Assembly: GCF_003481705.1 (NCBI RefSeq)
Contig: NZ_QULN01000002.1
Span: 186,001-250,000 of the forward strand
DNA length: 64,000 nucleotides
Direction: 5' to 3'
From: Butyricicoccus sp. OM04-18BH
GTDB lineage: Bacteria > Bacillota > Clostridia > Oscillospirales > Butyricicoccaceae
The position numbers were made by a program, and so were the translations under genes. Shown one piece after another: positions 7,533 to 15,430 of the stretch (its first letter is position 1; every line of letters begins with the position of its first letter). The notes under the pieces were generated by a model. That model searched no databases. It saw only the letters and a list, made by a program, of their open reading frames with translations, and was not told the DNA's origin.

Positions 7533-7711
7533 TCTTGCACCTCCTTCCGCAGAACCTCTAAACCGCGCTTGACACGTTCCAGCCGTTCGCCCTCGAGCGG
7601 GTGACGCAGCCAGCGCCCTAAAGTCGGCTCAGATACTCCCACAGCCTCGGCTAAACGCCACTGCGTCGCATTTAACTCAAATAAAATTTTCAACACATCA
7701 GACTTTTTCAT
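7529..7711 (-). CDS. Small Cro-like HTH regulator
   Basis: 60 residues, starting at ATG 7711 behind GAGAGGAG. ELNATQWRLAEAVGVSEPTL followed by GRWLRHPLEGERLERVKRGL is a lambda-Cro-type HTH. It is the first gene of the minus-strand operon, driven by a consensus promoter at 7770-7798, and faces the larger repressor gene across shared operators. It is positioned like Cro opposite CI, and would turn down the repressor-integrase arm when the element is induced (inference). Confidence 0.72.
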   Translation of the reverse strand: MKKSDVLKILFELNATQWRLAEAVGVSEPTLGRWLRHPLEGERLERVKRGLEVLRKEVQE

Positions 7712-7748
7712 TCTTGACAACTCCTCTCGTGTGCTGTATGATGATCGT

Positions 7749-7840
7749 GACGAATTACCTTACATTTCGATTATACGACGGTAATTCTACGTTGTCAAAT
7801 AAATAAGACCGATATATGTAAAACGCAAGTAATTCGACGT
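7749..7840. promoter_or_regulatory. Lysogeny-type control region: divergent promoters sharing one -35 region, three operator repeats
   Basis: Minus-strand promoter: TTGACA (7793-7798), 17-bp spacer, TATAAT (7770-7775), a perfect consensus. Plus-strand promoter: TTGTCA (7792-7797), 17-bp spacer, TATGTA (7815-7820). The two -35 hexamers overlap almost completely, so both promoters cannot be occupied at once. Three copies of a GGTAATTC(T/G)ACG-type operator lie at 7749-7759 (inverted), 7780-7792 (in the minus-strand spacer) and 7828-7840 (just past the plus-strand -10). Confidence 0.8.
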
Positions 7841-7855
7841 AAAGGAGCGAATAAC

Positions 7856-8500
7856 ATGGCTCGTGTAAAGCAAAACCCCGCAGAGAACTTCAACAAGCCG
7901 TTAGCGGTACGTCTAAGGGCGCTTATTGATGAAAGCGGACATTCCAAAGCGGATTTAGGGAAAGAAATTGGTGTTTCTCGACAGGCAATCAATGATTATA
8001 CCCTCGGAAACAGCGTACCGGACGCAAATAATCTTCTGAAACTTGCAAAGTATTTTGGCGTAACCTCGGATTATCTGCTCGGATTAGAGCCAACACGCGC
8101 CCATGAACAAGCGGGATTTGCTGCAAGTCTTGGCATAACAGATGCAACTATGCAACGACTGCAACAGGCGATTGGCTATTTACATGAGGGCAATATGGAT
8201 ATAAACGATGCACTAAACGCTTTACTTGCGAGCAGCAAACTGCCTGCTTTTTTAGTTGATCTTAGTAAGATAGCGGAAATGAAAAATGAGCGACAGAGAA
8301 TGGAAAAATCGCAATCTGCTGAGGAATATTATAAACACATAATTATGGCAAACAACTTAACTGCCGCCACTTATAAAAATGAGAAAGCGGTATTTTTGCA
8401 ACCGCAAGCCTATGTTGATTACCGAATGTATCTTGCAAAAAAATCTTTTGATGAGATAGCAGACGATATTCTGAACCGACTGATCGAAAAGGAGGTCTGA
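7856..8500 (+). CDS. XRE-family repressor (CI-like)
   Basis: 214 residues. Residues ~15-72 form a Cro/CI HTH (ALIDESGHSKADLGKEIGVS, then RQAINDYTLGNSVPDANNLL and the YFGVTSDYLLGL ending). The rest is helical and charged with no peptidase catalytic pair, so it is not an obvious self-cleaving CI/LexA protein. It is transcribed away from the Cro-like gene, and the integrase gene follows 2 bp after its stop, so repressor and integrase are co-expressed. It probably binds the three TAATTC operators and holds the replication operon off. The base composition is lower in G+C than the neighbours, as in many mobile-element regulators. Confidence 0.85.
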   Translation: MARVKQNPAENFNKPLAVRLRALIDESGHSKADLGKEIGVSRQAINDYTLGNSVPDANNLLKLAKYFGVTSDYLLGLEPTRAHEQAGFAASLGITDATMQRLQQAIGYLHEGNMDINDALNALLASSKLPAFLVDLSKIAEMKNERQRMEKSQSAEEYYKHIIMANNLTAATYKNEKAVFLQPQAYVDYRMYLAKKSFDEIADDILNRLIEKEV

Positions 8501-8502
8501 CC

Positions 8503-9882
8503 ATGGCAACCATCAAGCAGCGCGGCGACAGCTACAAGATAACCGTTTCCTGTGGCTACGATCTGAACGGCAAACAGATACGCCGTCACCTGACATGGAC
8601 ACCCGAACCGGGCATGACCAAGCGCCAGCTGCAAAAGGAACTCGACCGGCAGGCTGTGCTTTTCGAGGAAAAGTGCCGAAACGGTCAGGTTCTTGACGGC
8701 AATATCAAGTTTGCCGAGTTTGCGGAAAAGTGGTTCGTGGACTATGCCGAAAAGCAGCTGCGGCCGCGAACCGTCGGCAGCTATCGTGAAATGCTCCCCC
8801 GCATCAACGCGGCGCTGGGTCATATGCGCATGGACAGATTGCAGCCGCATCATATCATTTCGTTTTATAACAATATGGCTGAAATAGGCGTGCGTGAGGA
8901 CGGCAGGCAGCATTGCAGAGTGGATTTGAAAGTGCTGCTGCGCTCCCGCTCGCTGACGCAGACGAAATTTGCCGAGCAGGCAGGCATTTCGATTGCCACG
9001 CTGTACAGCATCAACAAGGGGAACAACGTTTCGAACGAAAGCGCGGAACGCATTGCACGGGCGCTTGAAATGCCGTTGACTGACCTGTTCGAGCCGACGA
9101 ACAAGGACAGAAAATTAGCAGGAAACACCGTGCTGCATTATCATAAGCTGCTGTCCTCTATTCTAACTGCGGCGGTTCGCTGGCAGGTTATCCCGTCCAA
9201 TCCGTGCGAACGTGTCGCGCCGCCGAAAGTGGAGCGCAAGGAAGCCGTCTATCTGGATGAGGAACAGGCGGCAGACCTGCTTGCAGCGCTCGATAAGGAA
9301 AGCATGCAGCATCAGGTGATCGTGAAGCTGCTGCTGTTCACGGGTATGCGGCGCGGCGAGCTGTGCGGTCTGGAATGGAAAGACATTGACTTCGAGCGGG
9401 CGGTTATCTTTGTGCGGCGTTCGTCGCTGTATATGGCAGGCCGGGGCGTGTTTGAGGACGAGACAAAGAACACTTCGTCCGAGCGCTGCATGAAGGTTTC
9501 CGCTGACGTTGTGAGTATGCTTAGGGCATGGAGAGCCGAACAGTCAAAGCAGCGTCTGCGCATGGGCGACCAGTGGCAGGACAGCGACCGCTTGTTCACT
9601 ACATGGAACGGCGCACCCATCCGACCGGACGGCATAACCGCATGGTTTCATAAGTTCGTGACAAAGAACGGATTGCCGCCGATTCACATTCATTCTCTGC
9701 GGCACACGAACGCAACGCTGCTGATTGCCGCCGGTACAAGTCTGACCACTGTTGCCGCGCGGCTGGGACACGCGAACTCAACCACCACCAGTAAGATTTA
9801 CGCACACGCCATCAAGTCGGCAGATCAGGCCGCCGCCGAGGTCTTGCAGGATATTCTTCACCCGGTCAAAAAGCAGGCATAA
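8503..9882 (+). CDS. int: Tyrosine integrase with an inserted XRE-type HTH domain
   Basis: 459 residues. Order: an arm-binding N-terminus (1-60), a SAM-like core-binding domain (65-130), an inserted Cro/CI-type HTH (~137-198, with LTQTKFAEQAGISIATLY), the rest of the core-binding helices (~210-240) and a catalytic domain. The catalytic set is complete: Arg283 or Arg284 in TGMRRGE, Lys322, His397 and Arg400 in HSLRH, His423 in GHAN and Tyr433 in IYAH. AAGGAGG precedes ATG 8503. The gene lies at the attR end, beside the tRNA that is its target. It would catalyse integration at, and excision from, the 88-bp repeats. The HTH insertion is unusual; it may sense the operators or help position the enzyme (inference). 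Confidence 0.95.
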   Translation: MATIKQRGDSYKITVSCGYDLNGKQIRRHLTWTPEPGMTKRQLQKELDRQAVLFEEKCRNGQVLDGNIKFAEFAEKWFVDYAEKQLRPRTVGSYREMLPRINAALGHMRMDRLQPHHIISFYNNMAEIGVREDGRQHCRVDLKVLLRSRSLTQTKFAEQAGISIATLYSINKGNNVSNESAERIARALEMPLTDLFEPTNKDRKLAGNTVLHYHKLLSSILTAAVRWQVIPSNPCERVAPPKVERKEAVYLDEEQAADLLAALDKESMQHQVIVKLLLFTGMRRGELCGLEWKDIDFERAVIFVRRSSLYMAGRGVFEDETKNTSSERCMKVSADVVSMLRAWRAEQSKQRLRMGDQWQDSDRLFTTWNGAPIRPDGITAWFHKFVTKNGLPPIHIHSLRHTNATLLIAAGTSLTTVAARLGHANSTTTSKIYAHAIKSADQAAAEVLQDILHPVKKQA

Positions 9883-9886
9883 CAAA

Positions 9887-9921
9887 AGGGCGCTCCCCAT
9901 GCGGGAACGCCCTCGTTTTTT
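9887..9921 (+). terminator. Integrase terminator
   Basis: AGGGCG-CTCCC pairs with GGGA-CGCCCT and runs into CGTTTTTT, 4 bp after the integrase stop. Confidence 0.85.
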
Positions 9922-9949
9922 GCACCATAAGCACCAAATAAACACCAAA
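9919..9949 (+). repeat. Integrase arm-type site candidates, right end
   Basis: TAAGCACCAAA (9928-9938) and TAAACACCAAA (9939-9949), with a degenerate TTTGCACCA unit before them, repeat the unit at 2919-2963 and lie 36 bp inside attR. Confidence 0.65.
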
Positions 9950-9984
9950 CAGGATTTCAGAAAATCTCAAACCAACGAAAAAGT

Positions 9985-10072
9985 AAAGAAAAACCGCTCG
10001 TTTCAACGAAACAAGCGGTTTAATTTGGTGGAGACGGAGAGGATCGAACTCTTGACCTCCACACTGCCAGTG
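9985..10072. repeat. attR: 88-bp direct repeat inside tRNA-Ala and its terminator
   Basis: This copy restores the 3' part of tRNA-Ala(GGC) and supplies a complete terminator hairpin (9991-10021) whose minus strand runs into GCGGTTTTTC. The element therefore carries both the tRNA 3' end and its transcription terminator. Confidence 0.92.
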
Positions 10073-10101
10073 TGGCGCTCTCCCAGCTGAGCTACGCCCC
10101 C
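10026..10101 (-). tRNA. tRNA-Ala (GGC)
   Basis: A 76-nt cloverleaf beginning GGGGGCGTAGCTCAGC and ending in encoded CCA. Anticodon arm CCACA-CTGGCAG-TGTGG gives anticodon GGC. The 3' 47 nt are supplied by the inserted element. Confidence 0.96.
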
Positions 10102-10135
10102 AAATCATCTGCCGATAATGACTATCAACACGATG

Positions 10136-10164
10136 ATTATATACCATTTTTTACAGTCTGTCAA
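10136..10164 (-). promoter_or_regulatory. Consensus promoter of tRNA-Ala
   Basis: On the minus strand: TTGACA (10159-10164), 17-bp spacer, TATAAT (10136-10141), 35 bp upstream of the tRNA 5' end. Confidence 0.85.
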
Positions 10165-10183
10165 CACAAAAAGGCAAAGTTTT

Positions 10184-10954
10184 TTATACGATGCCGAACA
10201 GGCGTCTGCCGTTTTCGGTCGTGATACGTTCGACATCCTCGACCGGCATTCCCTTGATCTCTGCAATCTTCTCGGCCATTCGGTAAATGTAAAGTGACGA
10301 ATTTCGGCGGCCTCGGAACGGCTCGGGCGCCATGTAGGGCGAGTCGGTCTCGACCATCAGCCGCTCGATCGGCACCTCGCGGATGACTTCGATCGCTTTT
10401 TTCGCATTTTTAAAGGTGATAACGCCGGTGAAGGACAGATAATAGCCGCGCTCAAGCAGCTCACGCGCCATTTCAACGTGACCAGCATAGCAGTGATATA
10501 CTCCGATCACATCGGGATAGCGGCGCGTGATCTCCATGCAGTCGGCGTGGGCATCACGGTCATGGACAATGACCGGCAGCTTCAGCTCGCGCGCCAGCTC
10601 CATCTGACGAGCGAAAACAACCTGCTGCCGTGCGCGCGCACGCTCTTCCTTCTCCCAGTAATAATCCAGACCGATCTCTCCGATGGCACGAACACGAGGC
10701 TCGCTCTGCGCGAGTGTGCGGATTTCATCCAGTGCCTGCGTCCATCCATCCTCGATATTCTCCGGATGCAGGCCGACCGCAGCATAAACAAACGGATAAC
10801 GGTTTGCGTAGCTGACTGCCTTACGTGAGGTTTCTGCATCGCAGCCGGGGTTCAGGATCAGACCGACGTTGTTTTCCGGCATGGACGCGAGCAGCGCGTC
10901 GCGGTCCTCGTCGAAGCGTTCGTCATCATAGTGCGCATGGGTATCAAACAGCAT
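10184..10954 (-). CDS. tatD: TatD-family metal-dependent DNase
   Basis: 256 residues from ATG 10954, which has AAGGAG 6 nt upstream. Family motifs are complete: the metal-binding FDTHAHYDDERF at the N-terminus, GEIGLDYYW at ~90, VIVHDRDAH at ~128, YHCYAGH at ~155 and VETDSPYMAPEPFRGRRN at ~205. TatD proteins are TIM-barrel 3'-5' exonucleases of the amidohydrolase superfamily, acting in the cytoplasm in DNA repair or turnover. The gene is last in a tight minus-strand group (ychF, HAD phosphatase, tatD), only 10 bp after the HAD stop. Family is certain; physiological substrate is not known from sequence. Confidence 0.93.
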   Translation of the reverse strand: MLFDTHAHYDDERFDEDRDALLASMPENNVGLILNPGCDAETSRKAVSYANRYPFVYAAVGLHPENIEDGWTQALDEIRTLAQSEPRVRAIGEIGLDYYWEKEERARARQQVVFARQMELARELKLPVIVHDRDAHADCMEITRRYPDVIGVYHCYAGHVEMARELLERGYYLSFTGVITFKNAKKAIEVIREVPIERLMVETDSPYMAPEPFRGRRNSSLYIYRMAEKIAEIKGMPVEDVERITTENGRRLFGIV

Positions 10955-10964
10955 ATTGTTCTCC

Positions 10965-11729
10965 TTAAATCCAGCCGAAATGCTTGCAGGCATTCCACAG
11001 GCCGTCCTTGTCTACGTCGGTCGTGATGTAGTCAGCTTTTGCCTTGAGCGCGTCTCGCGCATTTCCCATCGCAATGGACAGCCAGCCCTGACCGAACATA
11101 CACAGGTCGTTCATGCCGTCGCCGAACACGACAATATCCTCGTCTGGGATATGGTACAGCTTCTGCACCTTTCGAATGCCGCGCTGCTTTTCCTTCGGCT
11201 CGACAAAAACGATTTCGGGGTTATAGCGGACGAGCGGCAGCTCGCCCGACTGCATCTGTTCCTCTTCGCCGATCGGACAGCGGAAATAGACCTTGTACAG
11301 ATGGTCGAGGACGTGGTAATCGTATCTCGGATCCCAGAGTACGGGAAAATAGTTTTCCGGCGCGAGGGACAGATAATTCCTGTCGCTCGTCACGCACAGC
11401 TTTTCGTTTTCCGGTGAAATCGCCCACGGAATGCCGTTGCCCCGCAGCCAGTCCACGAAGCGGATGCATTCCGACGCCGGAAGCGACTGCATCTCGAGAA
11501 TTTTTCCGTCAATGGTCACGCTCCAGCCGCCGTCGGCGACGATATTGGTAAAGCCGTAGCGATCCGCGACCGTTTTCGCGGAGGCCTGAAGCCTGCCGGT
11601 GGCGATAGCGGTGAAATGCCCGGCCTGCCGAAGCAGGTCAAGGCATTTCACCGCACTCTCGGGCATCGTCGTGGTAAGGCCGGTGGATAATGTGCCGTCG
11701 ATATCGAAAAAGAAATATTTTCTGCGCAT
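10965..11729 (-). CDS. Cof-type HAD-superfamily hydrolase
   Basis: 254 residues with the HAD nucleophile motif FFFDIDGTLSTG at the N-terminus, a motif II threonine region (TAIATGR) at ~40, a type IIB cap in the middle, and the motif III/IV end VVFGDGMNDLCMFG at ~200. This layout is that of Cof/YkrA phosphatases that remove phosphate from sugar phosphates or cofactors. The start is supported by GAGAGG upstream of ATG 11729. It lies between ychF (15-bp gap) and tatD (10-bp gap). The substrate cannot be predicted. Confidence 0.9.
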   Translation of the reverse strand: MRRKYFFFDIDGTLSTGLTTTMPESAVKCLDLLRQAGHFTAIATGRLQASAKTVADRYGFTNIVADGGWSVTIDGKILEMQSLPASECIRFVDWLRGNGIPWAISPENEKLCVTSDRNYLSLAPENYFPVLWDPRYDYHVLDHLYKVYFRCPIGEEEQMQSGELPLVRYNPEIVFVEPKEKQRGIRKVQKLYHIPDEDIVVFGDGMNDLCMFGQGWLSIAMGNARDALKAKADYITTDVDKDGLWNACKHFGWI

Positions 11730-11744
11730 ATTTCCTCTCGAATA

Positions 11745-12848
11745 TCAGACATTGAAGCGGAACAGCACGACATCGCCATCCTGCATGACATATTCCTTGC
11801 CTTCGGAGCGAACGAGACCCTTTTCGCGTGCGGCCGCGAGCGAGCCGAGCTCGATGAGGTCTTTGTAGTTGATGACCTCGGCGCGGATAAAGCCGCGTTC
11901 AAAGTCGGAGTGGATCTTGCCGGCAGCCTGCGGCGCCTTGGTGCCCTTTTCGATGGTCCAGGCACGGACCTCCTGCTCGCCCGCGGTCAGATAGCTCATC
12001 AGACCGAGCAGATCGTAGCAGACCTTGATCAGGCGGTCAAGACCGGACTCGTGCAGACCAAGCTCAGAAAGGAACATCTCCTTCTCCTCTGCGTCCATGC
12101 CTGCAATATCCTCTTCGAGCTTTGCGCAGATCGGCAGGACCATTGCGCCCTCCGCGTCTGCGATAGCCTGTACAGCCTTGAGACGCTCGTTTTCCTTGTC
12201 GTTGCCGGTAAAGCCTTCCTCGTCCATGTTGGCCGCATAGATGACCTTCTTTGCGGACAGCAGGTCGCTCTCGTTTACGACGCGGTCGACATCCTCGTCC
12301 TCGCCGAAGCCCTCAAAGGTGCGGGCGGTCTTGCCCTCCTCCAGATGTGCCTTGAGCTTTTCCAGAATGTCTACGTCGAGCAGCAGCTTCTTGTCTGCCT
12401 TTGCCGCCTTGCGCGTACGCTCCAGACGGCGTTCCAGATGCTCGATGTCCGCAAGAATGAGCTCGAGATTGATGGTCTCGATGTCGCGCGCCGGATCGAC
12501 CGAACCCTCGACGTGAACGATGTTCTCGTTGTCGAAGCAGCGGACAACGTGTACGATTGCGTCGACCTCGCGGATATGGGACAGGAACTTGTTGCCCAGA
12601 CCCTCGCCCTTGCTTGCGCCGCGGACCAGACCGGCGATGTCTACGAACTCTACGACAGCCGGGGTGGTTTTCTTCGCGTGATACAGATCGGTCAGCGGCT
12701 GAAGGCGCTCATCCGGTACCGCTACCATGCCGACGTTCGGGTCGATAGTGCAGAACGGATAGTTTGCGCTCTCCGCGCCCGCCTGCGTGATCGCATTGAA
12801 CAAAGTGGACTTGCCGACGTTAGGGAGACCGACGATGCCGAGTTTCAT
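11745..12848 (-). CDS. ychF: Redox-regulated ATPase/GTPase YchF
   Basis: 367 residues from ATG 12848 with GGAGG upstream. It shows the Obg-family P-loop [14 protein letters not shown], the G3 motif [20 protein letters not shown], a coiled-coil domain with [12 protein letters not shown], and the C-terminal TGS-like domain ([20 protein letters not shown]). YchF binds ATP rather than GTP and associates with ribosomes and stress responses. A consensus-like minus-strand promoter lies at 12935-12963. Confidence 0.97.
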   Translation of the reverse strand: MKLGIVGLPNVGKSTLFNAITQAGAESANYPFCTIDPNVGMVAVPDERLQPLTDLYHAKKTTPAVVEFVDIAGLVRGASKGEGLGNKFLSHIREVDAIVHVVRCFDNENIVHVEGSVDPARDIETINLELILADIEHLERRLERTRKAAKADKKLLLDVDILEKLKAHLEEGKTARTFEGFGEDEDVDRVVNESDLLSAKKVIYAANMDEEGFTGNDKENERLKAVQAIADAEGAMVLPICAKLEEDIAGMDAEEKEMFLSELGLHESGLDRLIKVCYDLLGLMSYLTAGEQEVRAWTIEKGTKAPQAAGKIHSDFERGFIRAEVINYKDLIELGSLAAAREKGLVRSEGKEYVMQDGDVVLFRFNV

Positions 12849-12934
12849 ATGTTTTTCCTCCAAATTCTCTAAAGAGCACGGAAAGGCGGCCTCCAAAGGG
12901 CACGCTCCTCCCGTCTCATTTTTTGTCTTAGATT

Positions 12935-12979
12935 AGTATACCGCTTTTTCTGGCATTTTGCAATGTTTTGCGTTATACT
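12935..12979. promoter_or_regulatory. Overlapping divergent promoters for ychF and the 13058 gene
   Basis: Minus strand: TTGCAA (12958-12963), 17-bp spacer, TATACT (12935-12940), for ychF. Plus strand: TGGCAT (12951-12956), 17-bp spacer, TATACT (12974-12979), for the gene at 13058. The two promoters interleave. Confidence 0.65.
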
Positions 12980-13057
12980 ATTGGCAGGTGCCTGCGGAAA
13001 ATCCGTCTGCGCCGGGCGGCGAGCCGCTCTCTTGAATTCTGGAAAAGGTGATATATT

Positions 13058-13966
13058 ATGCCATCCTATGCCACCTGTCATATTTTTGCTGCTACGGTGC
13101 AGCGCGTTACGAGCGATGCGGTCGCCCATATCATCGACTCGGCTCCTTCGGCCTACCGGTGGGGCGCGCAGGGAGTTTCGCCGCTGCGTATGTATCATGC
13201 GCCGCTGCCGTCACCGCTGCACCATGCTGCCGCTGAGCTGCGTACCCAGCCGCCCGCCCGGTTGTTCGAGGCGCTGTGCAGGGCGGCCTGCGCCGCACAC
13301 AATACCGCTGCGCTCGCGTATGTATTCGGCTTCTGCACGAACTATGCGCTCAGCCGCGTGACGAGCCGCTTTATCGACGAGCAGGCCGACCGGCTTGCGA
13401 CGTATATGCCCGGCCTCTCCGCTGCGGCGCGCCGTCAGCTGGCCGCGAGCGACATCGACGGCATCATGATCGAGGACTACATTGATACCGCATCGGCCGA
13501 CTACGCGGCGTATCGTCTGCTGGATGCGGACGCACCTGAATGTACCGCCGCCGCCCGTGTGCTCGCGCAGGCGGTGCATGCAACGCTCGGTACGCACGTC
13601 TCCCCTGCCGCCGTTTACCGCGGCATGCACGATATGCGGCATATTCTGCGGCTTGCACATGGCGGCGCGCCCGTGCGCAGCAGATTGCAGAAGCTCGAGC
13701 ATCTGCTCGGAAGGAGCGGCATGGCCTCCTCGTTTATCCGGCCGGCGGAGCCGCTTGCGGCGGACTGTGCGAATCGCGAACATCGTCCGTGGCAGAGTAC
13801 AAACGGCGAGCGCACGGAATCGTTCGGCGATCTGTTCGATGCCGCTGTTCCCCTTGCCGTTTCGCTCCAGAGAGCGGTTCTCGATCGATATTTCCAGGAC
13901 AAGCCGCTTGATCCGCGGTTTTTCCCCTCGGATTTTAATGGAAATTCTGTAAAAAACGGAAAATAA
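13058..13966 (+). CDS. Hypothetical protein resembling zinc-dependent phospholipase C-like family, zinc ligands lost
   Basis: 302 residues, no signal peptide or membrane segment. The start MPSYATCHIFAATV and the segment AYVFGFCTNYALSRVTSRFI (87-106) align by eye with small Firmicute proteins of the zinc-dependent phospholipase C family. There the equivalent sites read THYxFG and GFxxHYxLDxxxHPY. In this protein the histidines and aspartates at these sites are Cys, Asn, Ser and Ser, so the metal site appears destroyed. IEDYID at ~138 resembles the family's conserved helix. It stands alone, divergent from ychF. If the family call is right it is a non-catalytic relative; the function is unknown. 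Confidence 0.55.
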   Translation: MPSYATCHIFAATVQRVTSDAVAHIIDSAPSAYRWGAQGVSPLRMYHAPLPSPLHHAAAELRTQPPARLFEALCRAACAAHNTAALAYVFGFCTNYALSRVTSRFIDEQADRLATYMPGLSAAARRQLAASDIDGIMIEDYIDTASADYAAYRLLDADAPECTAAARVLAQAVHATLGTHVSPAAVYRGMHDMRHILRLAHGGAPVRSRLQKLEHLLGRSGMASSFIRPAEPLAADCANREHRPWQSTNGERTESFGDLFDAAVPLAVSLQRAVLDRYFQDKPLDPRFFPSDFNGNSVKNGK

Positions 13967-14093
13967 CCGGCTGACCGTCGGGAAATCAGACACGCTTTGA
14001 CGATCCGGCGACAGGTTTCGTGTGACTTTATCCTTTCAAGTGCGTATGCTGTCATTGTTACCGAATTGTAACCAATGATCTTCTTGAAAGGAG

Positions 14094-14117
14094 GTATATG
14101 GACGGCTTCGGCTGTCC
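14094..14117 (+). promoter_or_regulatory. Hairpin between ribosome site and start codon
   Basis: TATGGAC...GTCCATA forms a stem with a GCTTCGGC-type tip directly after AAGGAGGTA. It separates the strong ribosome site from ATG 14129. If folded it brings the two to about normal spacing. Confidence 0.45.
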
Positions 14118-14128
14118 ATACTGCCGTC

Positions 14129-15424
14129 ATGCGAAACCTGTTATCTTTTTTTCTCGGGATTCTTTCCGACCTGCTCTACGTGTTTGTCTGTTCTGCGCTG
14201 TTCCTCGACCGTGCGGTTACATTTGTCTGGGATGCCCCGCTGCGACGGCGAACAGGCGCCATCATACATGCACTCGCGCGAAGCCGCGCCGCCTCGGCGG
14301 CACTGATCTTCATTCCGTGCTTCCTGCTTCCCTTTTCGCTCCTCACCCAGAAGGGCGTGCTCATTCTGGCAGGAGACAGGCCTCTCGGCTTTGTGCAGGA
14401 TGCGGACATGCTCTCCGGCACGGTGCATGAGATCGAGGCGAGCGCCTCGGCAGCGTCCGGCGAAACCTATTCCCTTCCCTTCTCGCTGAGCACCCGCTCG
14501 ATGCGTGCGCCGCTTTGTGAATTTCTCGATGAGAACGCGCTGCGCACAGCGCTGACGGAACAGAGCGGTGAACTGGACACGCTTGCGGTGATCTCGATCG
14601 ACGGCACGCGCGCTGGCGTATGTCATAATGCTGAGGAGGCACAGACCCTGCTCGACCGCGTCAAGCGGCTTTATACCACGCAGGCTGACAGCAGCGCGGA
14701 TTTCGTGCAGCAGGTCCATGTGGACAGCGTTGTTGCGGAGAGTCGTCTTGCAGGCGAGCCGCAGACGGTTTTTGAGACTCTGTCCGACCGCCTGGACGTC
14801 CGTGCGCGCCGCTCTGTCACCTACACCGAGACCATCCCGTTCGGCACGGTAACGCGCGAAAATGATGCAGAGTATCAAGACTACCGCGAGACCGTCCGGC
14901 AGGGGCAGACCGGTGAGGCGGTCGTGACGGCGGAGATCCAGACGCTCGACGGCGAGGAAAACGAACGCACCATTGTCGCACGCACCGTGCTGCGGAGTGC
15001 ATCGGACGAGATCATCGAGGTCGGCACAAAGAATATCGGTATCGGCACCGGCAGCTTTGTGCGTCCGGTCTCGGGCTATACCTTTACCTCGGCGTTCAAG
15101 TGGCGCTGGGGCCGGCTGCACAGTGGTGTCGATCTGGCGGTGCCTGAGGGAACGCCTGTCCGCGCGTCTGACAACGGAAAGGTTATTCTTGCGGAAAATT
15201 CCGGCGACGGCTACGGAAACTATATCATTCTCGATCATGGCAACGGCTTCAAGACTCTGTACGGCCATAATTCGGCGCTGTGCGTGTCGGTCGGAGACAT
15301 CGTGTCACAGGGCGATCTGATCGCCTATTCGGGAAACACCGGCAACTCGACCGGCCCTCACCTGCATTTTGAGATTCATCTCGATGATGAAAAAGTAGAC
15401 CCGGAGCGTTTTCTGTCCTTCTGA
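14129..15424 (+). CDS. Membrane-anchored M23 metallopeptidase with G5-like domain
   Basis: About 431 residues from ATG 14129; ATG 14075 in the same frame lacks a ribosome site. There is an N-terminal membrane segment (LLSFFLGILSDLLYVFVCSA), a second hydrophobic stretch at ~75 (AALIFIPCFLLPFSLL), then an extracytoplasmic part. That part has a G5-like domain (TETIPFGTVTRENDAEYQDY, ~260) and a C-terminal M23/LytM domain with HSGVDLAVPEGTPV, YGHNS and the metal ligand pair HLHFE. M23 enzymes cut peptide cross-links in peptidoglycan. In spore formers such proteins serve cell-wall remodelling or germination. A strong terminator follows. Confidence 0.9.
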   Translation: MRNLLSFFLGILSDLLYVFVCSALFLDRAVTFVWDAPLRRRTGAIIHALARSRAASAALIFIPCFLLPFSLLTQKGVLILAGDRPLGFVQDADMLSGTVHEIEASASAASGETYSLPFSLSTRSMRAPLCEFLDENALRTALTEQSGELDTLAVISIDGTRAGVCHNAEEAQTLLDRVKRLYTTQADSSADFVQQVHVDSVVAESRLAGEPQTVFETLSDRLDVRARRSVTYTETIPFGTVTRENDAEYQDYRETVRQGQTGEAVVTAEIQTLDGEENERTIVARTVLRSASDEIIEVGTKNIGIGTGSFVRPVSGYTFTSAFKWRWGRLHSGVDLAVPEGTPVRASDNGKVILAENSGDGYGNYIILDHGNGFKTLYGHNSALCVSVGDIVSQGDLIAYSGNTGNSTGPHLHFEIHLDDEKVDPERFLSF

Positions 15425-15430
15425 CGCGCA

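Larger units (their letters stand above)
2717..10072. mobile_element. 7.27-kb integrated satellite-like element in tRNA-Ala(GGC)
   Basis: The element is delimited by 88-bp direct repeats at 2717-2804 and 9985-10072, which differ at one base. The repeat comprises the 3' 47 nt of a tRNA-Ala gene plus its terminator. Between them lie a tyrosine integrase and repressor on the plus strand, facing a minus-strand operon of HTH protein, excisionase-like protein, replication protein, DnaB-like helicase, a small protein, a sigma factor and a zinc-ribbon protein, followed by small accessory genes. No capsid, terminase, relaxase or type IV secretion gene is visible. The repressor-integrase arm opposed to an excisionase-replication arm recalls SaPI/PICI-type phage satellites, though a decayed prophage or an integrative plasmid is possible. 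Boundaries are seen directly; the satellite label is inference. Confidence 0.9.

Noticed and set aside
9866-10147. Open frames through the attR/tRNA-Ala and the attL copy at 2730-2981
   Set aside because: They share the sequence WQCGGQEFDPLRLHQIK only because both translate the tRNA 3' end and terminator antisense. They are artefacts of the repeat.
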